Part shown: positions 19,904-29,151 of the stretch, in pieces | Numbering within the stretch: position 1 is the first letter of the stretch | How the letters are laid out: each line of letters starts with the position of its first letter | Origin: CAZRRV01 sp964602735 | GTDB lineage: Bacteria; Bacillota; Clostridia; Oscillospirales; Acutalibacteraceae | Direction: 5' to 3' | Assembly: GCA_964602735.1 (NCBI GenBank) | Contig: CAZRRV010000003.1 | Location: 1 to 64,000 of the forward strand | DNA length: 64,000 bases | Position numbers and translations under genes: made by a program | Notes under the pieces: generated by a model | Databases searched by the model: none | What the model was told of the DNA's origin: nothing | The model's input: the letters and a program-made list of their open reading frames with translations, nothing else

Positions 19904-21175
19904 TTATTTCTCCCCCGTCCGCATAAGCGCGCGCGTCCCGATGTCGCGCCTGTATACGGCGTTTTCGAACCGTATTCTGCCCGCCGCCGCGTAAGCCGTC
20001 TCAACCGCGAGCGGGAGAGTGTCGCCCACAGCGGTAACACCGAGCACCCTGCCGCCGGATGTCACAAGTCGGCCGTTTTCGAGTTTCGCGCCGGCAACCG
20101 TAACATCCGCTTTAAGATCCTTCGGTATTTCAATCGGATAGCCGGTTTCGTAAGACTTCGGATAACCTTTCGACGCCATCACTACGCAGCAAGCGGATCC
20201 CGTACTCCATTCGATATTTATGTCCGAAAGGCGTTCGTCGGTCACGGCGCGCATTATTTCAAACAAATCGGTTTTAAGCAGCGGCAGTACGACCTGCGCC
20301 TCCGGGTCTCCGAACCGGCAGTTGTATTCGATAACTTTCGGCCCTTTTTCGGTAAGCATAAGCCCGAAATACAAACAACCCTTGAATTTTCTCCCCTCGG
20401 CGTTCATCGCTTTCACGGTGGGAAGAAATATGGTATCCATACATTCGCGCGCAATTTCCGGGGTATAATACGGATTCGGCGCCACGGTTCCCATACCCCC
20501 GGTGTTGGGACCTTTGTCGCCGTCGAACGCGCGCTTGTGATCCATCGAAGAAATCATCGGCACTACGGTTCTGCCGTCGGTAAACGAGAGTACAGATACC
20601 TCCGGCCCCGTTAAATATTCTTCTATGACGATTCTGCTGCCGCTCTCGCCGAAAATTTTATTTTCCATCATCGATCTGACGGCATTCTCCGCCTCCGCGA
20701 CCGTTTGGGCTATAATCACCCCTTTGCCGAGCGCCAGCCCGTCGGCTTTGACAACCGCCGGCATCGGGACGGATTTCACATATTCGAGCGCCTCGTTCAT
20801 ATCGGTAAACACCGAAAACCCGGCGGTGGGTATACCGTATTTCCGCATCATTTCCTTGGCGAAAATCTTGCTGCCCTCGATTGCCGCGGCCTTTTTGTCC
20901 GGCCCGAACGCGGGAATCCCGGCTTCGTTCAACGCGTCGACCGCTCCGAGGCACAGCGGATCATCGGGAGAGACAACCGCGTAATCAATATTATTCGCTT
21001 TTGCAAAATCCGTTATCCCGGCGATATCTTTGGCACCTATCGGGACCGTAACCGCGTCGGCCGCTATTCCCCCGTTGCCCGGAAGAGCGTATATCGTTTT
21101 GATTTCCGAACTTTCTTTCAGCTTTTTGATAATGGCGTGCTCGCGCCCGCCGCCGCCGATAACCGCTACCCGCAT
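19904..21175 (-). CDS. purD: Phosphoribosylamine-glycine ligase
   Basis: A 423-residue ATP-grasp enzyme that joins glycine to phosphoribosylamine to give GAR. It starts MRVAVIGGGGREHAI, the typical N-terminus, and shows the ATP-grasp stretch PAVVKADGLALGKGVIIA, then FDGDKGPNTGGMGTVAPNPYY and EYNCRFGDPEAQ with metal ligands. It lies 22 bases after glyA, which makes glycine from serine, its own substrate. Confidence 0.97.
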   Translation of the reverse strand: MRVAVIGGGGREHAIIKKLKESSEIKTIYALPGNGGIAADAVTVPIGAKDIAGITDFAKANNIDYAVVSPDDPLCLGAVDALNEAGIPAFGPDKKAAAIEGSKIFAKEMMRKYGIPTAGFSVFTDMNEALEYVKSVPMPAVVKADGLALGKGVIIAQTVAEAENAVRSMMENKIFGESGSRIVIEEYLTGPEVSVLSFTDGRTVVPMISSMDHKRAFDGDKGPNTGGMGTVAPNPYYTPEIARECMDTIFLPTVKAMNAEGRKFKGCLYFGLMLTEKGPKVIEYNCRFGDPEAQVVLPLLKTDLFEIMRAVTDERLSDINIEWSTGSACCVVMASKGYPKSYETGYPIEIPKDLKADVTVAGAKLENGRLVTSGGRVLGVTAVGDTLPLAVETAYAAAGRIRFENAVYRRDIGTRALMRTGEK

Positions 21176-21197
21176 AACTTTACCTCACACCAGGATT

Positions 21198-22433
21198 TTA
21201 ATATATCGGATATTTTTCGCACAGCGCCACAACCTGTTCGCTTATTTCGTCTTTTCTGTTGTCGTAATCGGAAGCCGCGAGTTTGATCCAGCGGGCGATA
21301 AGTTTCATTTCGTCTTCTTTGAACCCGCGCGATGTTACCGCGGGAGTACCTACGCGCAGTCCGCTCGTAACAAACGGGCTTTCCGGATCGTTGGGTATTG
21401 CGTTCTTATTGGCCGTTATATGAACGCTGTCGAGCCTCGCTTCCGCTTCTTTGCCCGTAATGCCGAACGAGCGCAGATCGATCAGCATAAGGTGGTTGTC
21501 GGTGCCGCCGGAAACAAGCCGGAAGCCCTCGTCTTTCAGAGCGCCCGCCAGCGTTTTGGCGTTCGCCGCAACCTGCCGCTGGTAAGCGGCAAATTCGGGG
21601 GTAAGCGCCTCGCCGAGGGCGACCGCTTTTGCCGCGATTATGTGCATAAGGGGACCGCCCTGCGTTCCGGGGAACACCGCTTTATCGATTTGTTTCGCGT
21701 ATTTTTCGGCGCAGAGTATCATTCCGCCCCGCGGACCGCGGAGAGTTTTGTGTGTGGTGGTGGTAACCACATCAGCATAGGGTACAGGATTCGGGTGAAG
21801 CCCGGCGGCCACAAGCCCCGCTATATGCGCCATATCCACCATCAGATACGCGCCGACCTCGTCGGCGATTTCGCGGAATTTTTTGAAATCGATAATTCTC
21901 GGATAGGCGCTGGCTCCGGCGATAATCATTTTCGGTCTGCATTCTTTCGCGATATTCAGAACTTCCCCGTAATCGATGGTTTCGGTTTCATCGTTCAGAT
22001 GATAAGGTACGATATTAAAGTATTTGCCCGAAATATTCACCGGCGAGCCGTGCGAAAGATGCCCTCCGTGGGCAAGATTCATACCCATAACGGTGTCGCC
22101 CGGCTGCAAGAAAGCGAAAAACGCCGCAAGATTGGCGTTCGCCCCGCTGTGCGGCTGAACATTGGCGTGTTCCGCCCCGAAAAGTTTTTTCGCGCGCTCT
22201 CTCGCTATATTTTCAACTTTATCGACCGCGTAACACCCTCCGTAATACCGTTTGCCCGGCAGTCCTTCGGCGTATTTATTCGTAAGTACCGTTCCGGCGG
22301 CAAGCAGCACTGCCTTCGACACGATATTTTCCGACGCTATCAGTTCGATATTCCGTCGCTCGCGTGAAAGCTCCTCTTCGCAGGCCGAAGAAACCTCGGG
22401 ATCGAAATTCTGCAGTTCATCAAAAAAATTCAT
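21198..22433 (-). CDS. glyA: Serine hydroxymethyltransferase
   Basis: A 411-residue PLP enzyme that splits serine into glycine and a methylene group carried on tetrahydrofolate. The PLP lysine lies in [17 protein letters not shown]. Other family signatures are [28 protein letters not shown] and [19 protein letters not shown]. Inside the purine operon it supplies glycine for purD and one-carbon units for the two formyl-transfer steps. Confidence 0.97.
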   Translation of the reverse strand: MNFFDELQNFDPEVSSACEEELSRERRNIELIASENIVSKAVLLAAGTVLTNKYAEGLPGKRYYGGCYAVDKVENIARERAKKLFGAEHANVQPHSGANANLAAFFAFLQPGDTVMGMNLAHGGHLSHGSPVNISGKYFNIVPYHLNDETETIDYGEVLNIAKECRPKMIIAGASAYPRIIDFKKFREIADEVGAYLMVDMAHIAGLVAAGLHPNPVPYADVVTTTTHKTLRGPRGGMILCAEKYAKQIDKAVFPGTQGGPLMHIIAAKAVALGEALTPEFAAYQRQVAANAKTLAGALKDEGFRLVSGGTDNHLMLIDLRSFGITGKEAEARLDSVHITANKNAIPNDPESPFVTSGLRVGTPAVTSRGFKEDEMKLIARWIKLAASDYDNRKDEISEQVVALCEKYPIY

Positions 22434-22456
22434 GCTTTTTCTTCCTTTCGGTAAAA

Positions 22457-23641
22457 TCAGTGGTGGAACAGCCTTACGCCCGTAAAAGCCATTACCATAC
22501 CGTATTTATCACAGCACCCGATTACCTCGCTGTCGCGAATCGAACCCCCGGGCTGCGCGACATAGGATACGCCGCTGCGGCGGCCGCGCTCGATACTGTC
22601 GGCAAACGGGAAAAACGCGTCGGATCCGAGGGATACGCCGGTTATTTTCCGAAGAAAATCCTCCCGCTCGCCGTCGGCGAACGGTTCCGGGCGGCAGGTG
22701 AAATACTTCTGCCATATTCCGTCGGCGGTTACATCCTCTTCATTCCGATTTATATATCCGTCGATAACATTGTCGCGCTCCGCCCGCGGCAGATCGGGTT
22801 TGAACGGCAGCGACAGAACCTTTGTGTGTCGCCGCAAATGCCAGGTATCGGCCTTCGTTCCGGCGAGCCTCGTGCAGTGGATCCGCGACTGCTGGCCCGC
22901 GCCGACGCCTATCGCCTGCCCGTCGACAGCGTAGCATACGGAGTTGGACTGGGTATATTTCAGGGTGATTAAAGCCGTAATCAAATCCCGTTTAGCCCCC
23001 TCGGAAAGGTCGGTGTTTTTCGTGACGATATTCGCGAGCACGCTTTCGTCAAGCCGGACGGTATTTCTACCCTGTTCGAATGTAATGCCGAAAACCTGTT
23101 TATGTTCTACGGGGACGGGAGTATAACAGGGGTCGATCTTTACTATATTGTAATTCCCCCTGCGCTTTGTTTTAAGCACCGCGAGAGCGGCGGCGCTGTA
23201 CCCGGGAGCTATAATTCCGTCGGATACCTCGCGGGCGAGGATCCTCGCGGCAACCTCGTCGCATTCGTCGGAAAGCGCCACCCAGTCGCCGAAAGAACAA
23301 AGACGGTCGGTTCCGCGGGCGCGTGCATAGGCGCACGCGACGGGCGAATCGTCGAGACCGTCGATATCGTCGACGAAACAGGCTCTTTTCAAGTTTTTCG
23401 GAAGCACAGTTCCGACCGCCGCCGAAGTGGGGCTTACGTGCTTAAACGACGCCGCCGACGTCATCCCGAGCACCGATTTCATCTCGCTGACCAGCTGCCA
23501 CGAATTAAGCGCGTCTAAAAAATTTATGTAACCCGGTCTGCCGTTTAATATTTCTATCGGCAGTTCCTCTCCGTTTTCCATGAAAATTTTCGCGGGTTTC
23601 TGGTTGGGGTTGCACCCGTATTTAAGTTCAAGCTCTTTCAT
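22457..23641 (-). CDS. purH: Stand-alone AICAR formyltransferase (PurH without cyclohydrolase domain)
   Basis: A 394-residue protein that formylates AICAR with 10-formyl-THF. The usual bifunctional PurH is about 510-520 residues, with an N-terminal IMP cyclohydrolase domain; here the protein starts directly at [17 protein letters not shown], the start of the transformylase part. The catalytic Lys-His pair is in [13 protein letters not shown], and the family segments [16 protein letters not shown] and [13 protein letters not shown] are present. The missing cyclohydrolase step is supplied by the purO-like gene 16 bases upstream. The gene symbol is used in the sense of the transformylase half only. 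Confidence 0.93.
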   Translation of the reverse strand: MKELELKYGCNPNQKPAKIFMENGEELPIEILNGRPGYINFLDALNSWQLVSEMKSVLGMTSAASFKHVSPTSAAVGTVLPKNLKRACFVDDIDGLDDSPVACAYARARGTDRLCSFGDWVALSDECDEVAARILAREVSDGIIAPGYSAAALAVLKTKRRGNYNIVKIDPCYTPVPVEHKQVFGITFEQGRNTVRLDESVLANIVTKNTDLSEGAKRDLITALITLKYTQSNSVCYAVDGQAIGVGAGQQSRIHCTRLAGTKADTWHLRRHTKVLSLPFKPDLPRAERDNVIDGYINRNEEDVTADGIWQKYFTCRPEPFADGEREDFLRKITGVSLGSDAFFPFADSIERGRRSGVSYVAQPGGSIRDSEVIGCCDKYGMVMAFTGVRLFHH

Positions 23642-23657
23642 ATCCCGTTCCCCTTTG

Positions 23658-24380
23658 TCAAATGTTTTTATTTACAATCCGACTCTGCACGGCGAATGTG
23701 GCGAGGTTTATATATTCCGTGTACAGGGAAATTCTGTTGTCGGCGTCTAAATTATTCCAGATGTCGTTTGTGAACCCGTCGATGTCGCGGGGTATGGCAA
23801 CTGTCTCCGGTTCGCCCATGAATGCAGGCAGGGGATTCCCGTCGCCGGTATAAGTATGGATAAAATGACCCGTGCCACGCCGGGACGGATACTCGAAGAA
23901 AAATCTTTCGCAATTTTCGCCGTCACCCGCGGAGTTTTTCAATATCGCCATGCGGTAGGAAAAATCGCCGTTTTGAAATGTGAGCAGTCCGCTTATCCGG
24001 GGGGTGAAATTCGGAGAATCGGGCTCGAACATCCGGGTGCGCAGCGCGTCGCCGAAACTCTTGCCGCGGCGGAGAAAATCGTATACGGTATCGGTCTGGT
24101 CGCCGTTCGTAACGATAACGCTGTCTTTATAGCGCCGTACCGCCGCGTATATAATAAGCGACGGGTCTTTTACCTTCGACGAATCAAACGGTTCGGTATA
24201 CAGAACCCCGTCGCGCTCGGAAAAGATCCGGTTGCGGCTGTTTTCGCTGCGGCCCATTATAAAATACGCGAACGCGGCGTTTTCCCCGTCGGCGGATTCG
24301 CCGATCACTATCCCCCGCCCGACATAAGAATTGCCGCTTACCGTTTCTCCGACGGTTTTAAGCTCTCCGACTGAGTTCAT
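23658..24380 (-). CDS. purO: IMP cyclohydrolase, PurO-like
   Basis: A 240-residue protein resembling the archaeal-type IMP cyclohydrolase (PurO family), which closes FAICAR to IMP. Supporting stretches are YVGRGIVIGESADGENAAFAYFIMGRSENSRNRIF near the N-terminus, DPSLIIYAAVR, VTNGDQTDTVYDFL, and TPRISGLL, the last two typical of the family. The start at 24380 overlaps the purN stop as ATGA, with AAGGAAAG upstream, so the two are translationally coupled. The neighbouring AICAR formyltransferase lacks its own cyclohydrolase domain, which fits this assignment. A conserved-domain search would settle it. Confidence 0.85.
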   Translation of the reverse strand: MNSVGELKTVGETVSGNSYVGRGIVIGESADGENAAFAYFIMGRSENSRNRIFSERDGVLYTEPFDSSKVKDPSLIIYAAVRRYKDSVIVTNGDQTDTVYDFLRRGKSFGDALRTRMFEPDSPNFTPRISGLLTFQNGDFSYRMAILKNSAGDGENCERFFFEYPSRRGTGHFIHTYTGDGNPLPAFMGEPETVAIPRDIDGFTNDIWNNLDADNRISLYTEYINLATFAVQSRIVNKNI

Positions 24381-24994
24381 TTCGCATCTTTCCTTTCCGC
24401 TATTTTCATGCTTACCCGCTCCGCCGCCTGCGGCAACAGTATCCATTCGGCCTGTTCCATAACCCGGCGCTGAAGCGTTTCCGGGGTATCACCCGGCAGA
24501 ACTTCTACGGCTTTCTGCGAGATTATCTCGCCGCCGTCGGGAATTTCATTTACATAATGCACGGTGGCACCCGTTACCTTTACTCCCCGCTTCAACGCCT
24601 CCTCGTGAACCTTCAACCCGTAAAACCCCCTGCCGCAGAAAGACGGGATAAGCGACGGGTGAACATTTATTATCCGATGCGGGTAGCGCGCCACAAAATC
24701 GTCGCTTAAAATCGAGAGGAACCCCGCCAGAATTATCATATCGATGCGGTAATTTTCAAGGACACTTAAAATCCGCTCTTCAAAATCCTTTTGCTTTGCG
24801 CCGCGTTTCTCTACGACCGCGGAGGGTATGCCGGCCTCCGCCGCGCGGGTAAGAGCGTAAACTCCGGCGCGGTTCGAAAGCACCAGCGACAGTGTTCCGC
24901 TTTTCAGTATTCCGCTTTTTTCGGCGTTTATAAGCGCCCGCAGATTCGTTCCGCCGCCCGACACGAAAACCGCGATTCTCGTTTTTTTCAGCAT
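24377..24994 (-). CDS. purN: Phosphoribosylglycinamide formyltransferase
   Basis: A 205-residue enzyme that formylates GAR with 10-formyl-THF. The N-terminal substrate loop is VFVSGGGTNLRALI. The catalytic His and neighbours are in IINVHPSLIPSFCGRGFYGLKVHEEALKRG, and the catalytic Asp in YVNEIPDGGEIISQ. It overlaps the end of purM by 7 bases and its stop overlaps the purO start, so translation of the three is coupled. Confidence 0.96.
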   Translation of the reverse strand: MLKKTRIAVFVSGGGTNLRALINAEKSGILKSGTLSLVLSNRAGVYALTRAAEAGIPSAVVEKRGAKQKDFEERILSVLENYRIDMIILAGFLSILSDDFVARYPHRIINVHPSLIPSFCGRGFYGLKVHEEALKRGVKVTGATVHYVNEIPDGGEIISQKAVEVLPGDTPETLQRRVMEQAEWILLPQAAERVSMKIAERKDAK

Positions 24995-26028
24995 AATACA
25001 ACCTTTTCGTGAGAAGGGATGATTTTTCCGAGTTCATACGCGCCCTCGCCGCAGCCGTGCAGGATTCCGAGCGCGGTTTCGACGTCGCCGGGAGATACGA
25101 TGACCGTCATTCCCACACCCATATTAAAAGTGTTGAACATATCGCGCCGGGGAATGCCGCCGGTTTTTTCGATATACCCGAATATCGGCGGTGTCCGAAC
25201 CGCACTTTCTTTTATCAGTGCGCCGAGACCGTTCGGTATGCTTCGGGGTATATTCTCGTAAAATCCGCCGCCCGTAATATGCGATATTCCCTTTACTTTT
25301 ATTTTTTCGAGCAGGGCAAGCACGGGGCGGACATATATTCTGGTGGGGGTGAGCAAAGCGTCTCCGAGCGATTGCCCGCCGAGTTCCGGAACCGGCGCGT
25401 TCAAATCGGCGTTCTCAACATCGAAAATTTTGCGTACAAGCGAAAACCCGTTGGAGTGCAACCCGCTCGACGGCAGCGCGATTATCACGTCGCCCGGGGA
25501 AACCCCGCCGCGATCGATGATTTTCGATTTATCCACCGCGCCGACGGCAAAACCCGCCAGATCGTATTCGTCTTCAGGGTAAAAGCCCGGCATTTCCGCC
25601 GTTTCCCCGCCGATCAGCGCCGCGTCGGCCATCACGCATCCGTCGGCCACACCCGACACGATCTCCGCCGTTTTCTCCGGAATGTTTTTTCCGCAGGCTA
25701 TATAATCGAGGAAGAAAAGCGGTCGTGCGCCGCAACAGAGGACATCGTTTACGCACATGGCCACGCAGTCGATCCCCACGGTATTGTGGCGGCCGGTTAA
25801 AAAGGCCAGCTTTAATTTCGTTCCGACCCCGTCGGTTCCGCTCACAAGAACCGGCTCTTTCATCCCGTCCGTATCGAGCGCGAACATTCCCCCGAAACCG
25901 CCGATCGAAGATAAAACCCCGGGAGTAACCGTGCGGTTTATCGATTCGCGCATAAGTTCAACCGCTTTGTACCCCGCCGTTATGTCGACACCGGCGGCGG
26001 CGTAACTGTCGGATTTTGAAATACTCAT
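24988..26028 (-). CDS. purM: Phosphoribosylformylglycinamidine cyclo-ligase
   Basis: A 346-residue AIR synthetase that closes FGAM to AIR using ATP. It starts YAAAGVDITAGYKAVELM, with TDGVGTKLKLAF, DCVAMCVNDVLCCGARPLFFLDYIA and HITGGGFYENIPR as family marks. Its ATG shares one base with the purF stop (TGATG). Confidence 0.97.
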   Translation of the reverse strand: MSISKSDSYAAAGVDITAGYKAVELMRESINRTVTPGVLSSIGGFGGMFALDTDGMKEPVLVSGTDGVGTKLKLAFLTGRHNTVGIDCVAMCVNDVLCCGARPLFFLDYIACGKNIPEKTAEIVSGVADGCVMADAALIGGETAEMPGFYPEDEYDLAGFAVGAVDKSKIIDRGGVSPGDVIIALPSSGLHSNGFSLVRKIFDVENADLNAPVPELGGQSLGDALLTPTRIYVRPVLALLEKIKVKGISHITGGGFYENIPRSIPNGLGALIKESAVRTPPIFGYIEKTGGIPRRDMFNTFNMGVGMTVIVSPGDVETALGILHGCGEGAYELGKIIPSHEKVVLC

Positions 26029-27473
26029 CAGGCGCCTCCGTCCTTTTTATTATCGGATATTTTGCCCTCGAACCGATTCCTGTTGGTTTTCGACGGGACG
26101 GGAGTGGGATAGCACCCGTCGAAACAAGCCGTGCAATAGCCGCCGTTCCCGCTGCCGCCGACAAGTTTCTTTACATCGTCTACGCTTAAATATCCGAGCG
26201 AATCCGCCCCTATCGATTCCGCTATTTCTTCAACCGTGTGCCGCCGCGCTATCAGATGTTCGGGCGAATCGATGTCGATTCCGTAATAGCAGGGATTCAT
26301 AAACGGCGGCGAAGATACCCGCATGTGGATCTCCGTCGCTCCCGCGTCGCGCAAAAGCGACACTATTCTGCCGCTCGTTGTGCCGCGAACAATGGAATCG
26401 TCGGTCAAGACCACCCGTTTGCCCTTTACGGCGTCGGCTATCGGATTTAATTTTATACGGACGCGATCTTCCCTGCTCGACTGCCCAGGCTGGATAAAAG
26501 TACGTCCGATATATTTGTTCTTTATAAAGCCTATTTCGTAGGGAATGCCGGACTCGAGCGAAAATCCGAGAGCGGCGTCGAGCCCGGAATCCGGCACGCC
26601 GATTACCGCGTCGGCGTCGACGGGATATGCTTTCGCGAGGAACCTTCCGGCGCGTACGCGGGCGGAATGCACCGAGTGACCGTCGATTACCGAATCGGGG
26701 CGGGAAAAGTATATATATTCAAATGAACACAGCGACGGTTTCGCCTCCCCGCAATGATCGGTTATCGAACGCTCCCCGTCTTTATCGAACACCAGAATTT
26801 CTCCCGGGCGGACATCCCGGGCAAACGCCGCTCCCACAGCTTCGAGAGCGCAGCTTTCCGACGCAACGACATACCGCCCGTCTGCCGTTTTCCCGTAGCA
26901 CAGCGGGCGAAACCCGTGCGGATCGCGAACGGCGATAAGTTTGGACGGCGACATTATCACAAGCGAATAAGCCCCTTTTATTCTTCCCATAGCACGGTTT
27001 ACCGCCTGTTCGATAGAGGGGGCGCGCAGCCGCTCCTTGGTGATTATGTACGATATTACCTCGGTGTCGCTTGTGGAGTGGAAAATCGACCCCTGCAGTT
27101 CAAGCTCCGAGCGAAGTTCGTAAGAATTTATAAGATTTCCGTTATGGGCGAGCGCCATACGGCCTTTGATATGGTTTACGACTATCGGCTGTGCGTTCGC
27201 GCGGGCGCTGCTCCCGGTAGTGCCGTATCTTACGTGCCCCACCGCGATATTTCCCCAGCCGAGGCGGAAAAGTATATCGGAGGTGAAAACATCGTTTACA
27301 AGCCCCGTGTCTTTATAACTGTTAAACAACCCGTCATCGTTAACCGCGATACCGCAGCTCTCCTGCCCGCGGTGCTGCAGAGCGAAAAGCCCGTAATAGG
27401 TCATACCGGCTACATCGTATCTTTCGGGGCTGTAAACTCCGAAAACCCCGCATTCCTCTCTGATTTCGCTCAT
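26028..27473 (-). CDS. purF: Amidophosphoribosyltransferase
   Basis: A 481-residue first enzyme of purine synthesis, giving phosphoribosylamine from PRPP and glutamine. The N-terminus MSEIREECGVFGVY places the nucleophile Cys at residue 8 behind a short propeptide, as in the Bacillus type, which is cut before Cys. The PRPP loop is VVLTDDSIVRGTTSG. Near the C-terminus GYCTACFDGCYP and earlier cysteines (SLCSFEY, NPCYYG) fit the 4Fe-4S ligands of the Bacillus enzyme, so an oxygen-sensitive cluster is expected, in keeping with an anaerobe. It follows purC by 11 bases. Confidence 0.97.
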   Translation of the reverse strand: MSEIREECGVFGVYSPERYDVAGMTYYGLFALQHRGQESCGIAVNDDGLFNSYKDTGLVNDVFTSDILFRLGWGNIAVGHVRYGTTGSSARANAQPIVVNHIKGRMALAHNGNLINSYELRSELELQGSIFHSTSDTEVISYIITKERLRAPSIEQAVNRAMGRIKGAYSLVIMSPSKLIAVRDPHGFRPLCYGKTADGRYVVASESCALEAVGAAFARDVRPGEILVFDKDGERSITDHCGEAKPSLCSFEYIYFSRPDSVIDGHSVHSARVRAGRFLAKAYPVDADAVIGVPDSGLDAALGFSLESGIPYEIGFIKNKYIGRTFIQPGQSSREDRVRIKLNPIADAVKGKRVVLTDDSIVRGTTSGRIVSLLRDAGATEIHMRVSSPPFMNPCYYGIDIDSPEHLIARRHTVEEIAESIGADSLGYLSVDDVKKLVGGSGNGGYCTACFDGCYPTPVPSKTNRNRFEGKISDNKKDGGA

Positions 27474-27484
27474 TTAACGTCCAC

Positions 27485-28192
27485 TTATTCCGTCACCCGG
27501 CGCATCATTTCGCGGTATGCCTCTTCCACTCCGCCCATATCGCGGCGGAAGCGGTCTTTATCGAGTTTTTCGCCCGTTTCGGCATCCCAGAAGCGGCAGG
27601 TATCGGGTGAAATTTCATCAGCGAGAAGAATTTCCCCGTTCGGCAGCCGCCCGAATTCGAGTTTGAAATCAACCAGTTTTACTTTAAGCGTAAGAAAATA
27701 CGCTTTCAATACGGAGTTTACCTTAAACGCCGTATCGCTTATCGTTTTTATCTCGTCTTTCGTGGCGAGCCCGAGCGCCGCCGCATGGTACGCGTTTATA
27801 AGCGGATCGTGCAGTTCGTCGTTTTTATAAGAAAATTCGAGCGTGGGTTCGGGAAACACTATGCCCTCTTCCACACCGTAACGCCGGGCGAACGAACCGG
27901 CGGAAATATTTCGGACTATCACCTCAAGCGGGATAATCGAAACCTTTTTAACCAGCGTTTCGCGTTCCGAGAGTTCTTTCACAAAATGGGTCGGAACCCC
28001 GTTCTCTTCCAGCAGCCGCATTAAAATATTCGACATTTGATTGTTTACCGCGCCTTTTCCCGCCACGGTGCCTTTTTTCAGACCGTCGAGCGCGGTCGCG
28101 TCATCTTTATACGAAACTATAACAAATTCGTCGTTATCGGTCGCGTATACTTTTTTTGCTTTTCCCTCGTAGAGCTGTACGGTTTTCCGCAT
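27485..28192 (-). CDS. purC: SAICAR synthetase
   Basis: A 235-residue enzyme that joins aspartate to CAIR using ATP. The ATG at 28192 ([16 protein letters not shown]) has AAAGGGG upstream; the longer frame runs back into purE and is not used. Family marks are [45 protein letters not shown] and [14 protein letters not shown]. Confidence 0.97.
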   Translation of the reverse strand: MRKTVQLYEGKAKKVYATDNDEFVIVSYKDDATALDGLKKGTVAGKGAVNNQMSNILMRLLEENGVPTHFVKELSERETLVKKVSIIPLEVIVRNISAGSFARRYGVEEGIVFPEPTLEFSYKNDELHDPLINAYHAAALGLATKDEIKTISDTAFKVNSVLKAYFLTLKVKLVDFKLEFGRLPNGEILLADEISPDTCRFWDAETGEKLDKDRFRRDMGGVEEAYREMMRRVTE

Positions 28193-28205
28193 CGCAATTT
28201 CCCCT

Positions 28206-28688
28206 TTACAAATCGATTTTCCGATCTTTTTCAAGCACCGCGTCGCGGTTTTTACGGCGAAACTCATCGAGTCTGCGGGCGATTTCGCCGTCTTCAACCG
28301 CGAGAATCTCCGCCGCGAGAACAGCCGCGTTCCCCGCACCGCCGACCGCGACGGCGGCGACCGGTATGCCGGGAGGCATCTGTACGGTTGAAAGCAGAGC
28401 GTCAAGCCCTCCGAACGCGGACGACTGCACCGGCACGCCGATGACCGGGAGTGTTGTGTTCGCGGCTATCGCCCCCGCCAGATGTGCCGACATACCGGCG
28501 GCGGCTATAATTACGCCAAACCCGTTCTCCCTCGCGTTTCTGGCAAACAGAGCGGTCTGCTCGGGAGTTCGGTGCGCCGAATAAATATGCGCTTCATACG
28601 GGATTCCGAGTTCCGTCAATGTTTCGGTCGCTTTTTTCACAACCGGCAGGTCGCTGTCGCTCCCCATAATAACCGCTACTTTTTTCAT
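28206..28688 (-). CDS. purE: N5-carboxyaminoimidazole ribonucleotide mutase / AIR carboxylase
   Basis: A 160-residue PurE. It begins [16 protein letters not shown] and has [11 protein letters not shown] and [17 protein letters not shown], where the usual class I sequence is AGGAAHLPG. No purK is present in the window, so it is unclear whether it needs N5-CAIR or works on AIR and CO2. The ATG at 28688 is used; a TTG two codons upstream is also possible because GAAAGGG lies 5 bases before it. It is the first gene of the operon, directly after the ZTP riboswitch. Confidence 0.95.
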   Translation of the reverse strand: MKKVAVIMGSDSDLPVVKKATETLTELGIPYEAHIYSAHRTPEQTALFARNARENGFGVIIAAAGMSAHLAGAIAANTTLPVIGVPVQSSAFGGLDALLSTVQMPPGIPVAAVAVGGAGNAAVLAAEILAVEDGEIARRLDEFRRKNRDAVLEKDRKIDL

Positions 28689-28750
28689 TGACAATTCAGC
28701 CCTTTCGGTTTACGGACGGCATCTCGCCACCGCACGGCTTTGCCTTTATA

Positions 28751-28793
28751 AATAAAAACGGGCGCACTTCTATCTTTTGCGATAAGTGTACCC
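28751..28793 (-). terminator. Expression-platform terminator of the ZTP riboswitch
   Basis: On the minus strand GGGTACACTTATC pairs with GATAGAAGTGCGCCC around a GCAAAA loop, followed by GTTTTTATTT. The left arm shares bases with the conserved CTGGG segment at the 3' end of the aptamer, so ligand binding would prevent this hairpin from forming and allow transcription into purE. Confidence 0.8.
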
Positions 28794-28890
28794 AGACGGC
28801 CGGCAAAAGCAGATTCTTTGATCCACCGTGGTGCTCCACTCGGCGCCGGCGCGTAAGCGCGGGGCCGCTCCGTCAGTCACAAAGAACCTT
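28785..28890 (-). ncRNA. ZTP riboswitch (pfl motif)
   Basis: The leader before purE fits the pfl motif. Reading the minus strand, GGTTCTTTG (28880-28888) followed by TGACTGACGG corresponds to the conserved GUGACUGGCG side; it pairs with CAAAGAATC (28812-28820). After a variable region the second conserved block GGCCGTCTGGGTAC (about 28788-28801) corresponds to CCGCCUGGGC. The known class binds ZTP/ZMP, which builds up when 10-formyl-THF is short, and switches on purine and one-carbon genes. The genes controlled here (fhs, glyA, purN, AICAR formyltransferase) match that role. A covariance-model search would confirm it. Confidence 0.85.
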
Positions 28891-28919
28891 TTATAAACTG
28901 CTACGTCTCCCATAATCGG

Positions 28920-28948
28920 ATTATAACATCACTCTAACCAAAAGTCAA
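28920..28948 (-). promoter_or_regulatory. Promoter of the purine/one-carbon operon
   Basis: TTGACT and a perfect TATAAT on the minus strand with a 17-base spacer. Transcription would begin near 28913, about 25 bases before the ZTP aptamer. Confidence 0.85.
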
Positions 28949-29068
28949 CACAAACAAAATCGAACTGCGGAAAAATGTGCGCGGCCGGCAAAAAAGGCGC
29001 CGGACGCGCGTTACGCGGCGCATTCGGAAAGCCGCGTCGGATTTTTTCGCAAATCCGCCTTTTCGGGC

Positions 29069-29097
29069 TTGACACCGGGACGGCAATCGTATAATAT
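29069..29097 (+). promoter_or_regulatory. Promoter of the GH39-like gene
   Basis: TTGACA at 29069 with TATAAT at a 15-base spacing or TAATAT at 17 bases, about 55 bases before the ATG at 29152. Confidence 0.6.
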
Positions 29098-29151
29098 AGC
29101 GGTGTGAAAACAAAACAACGGAGCCGCGTCTCCGGGAAAGAGATGATTTTT

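Noticed and set aside
21030..22367. Open frame of 445 residues on the plus strand
   Set aside because: It lies opposite purD and glyA, both strongly conserved, and has no ribosome site or family features. Long antisense frames are common here because of the G+C-rich third codon positions.
28785..28890. Guanine/adenine riboswitch or tetrahydrofolate riboswitch before purE
   Set aside because: The conserved purine-riboswitch loops and the folate-riboswitch core are absent; the two conserved blocks and terminator overlap fit the ZTP class.
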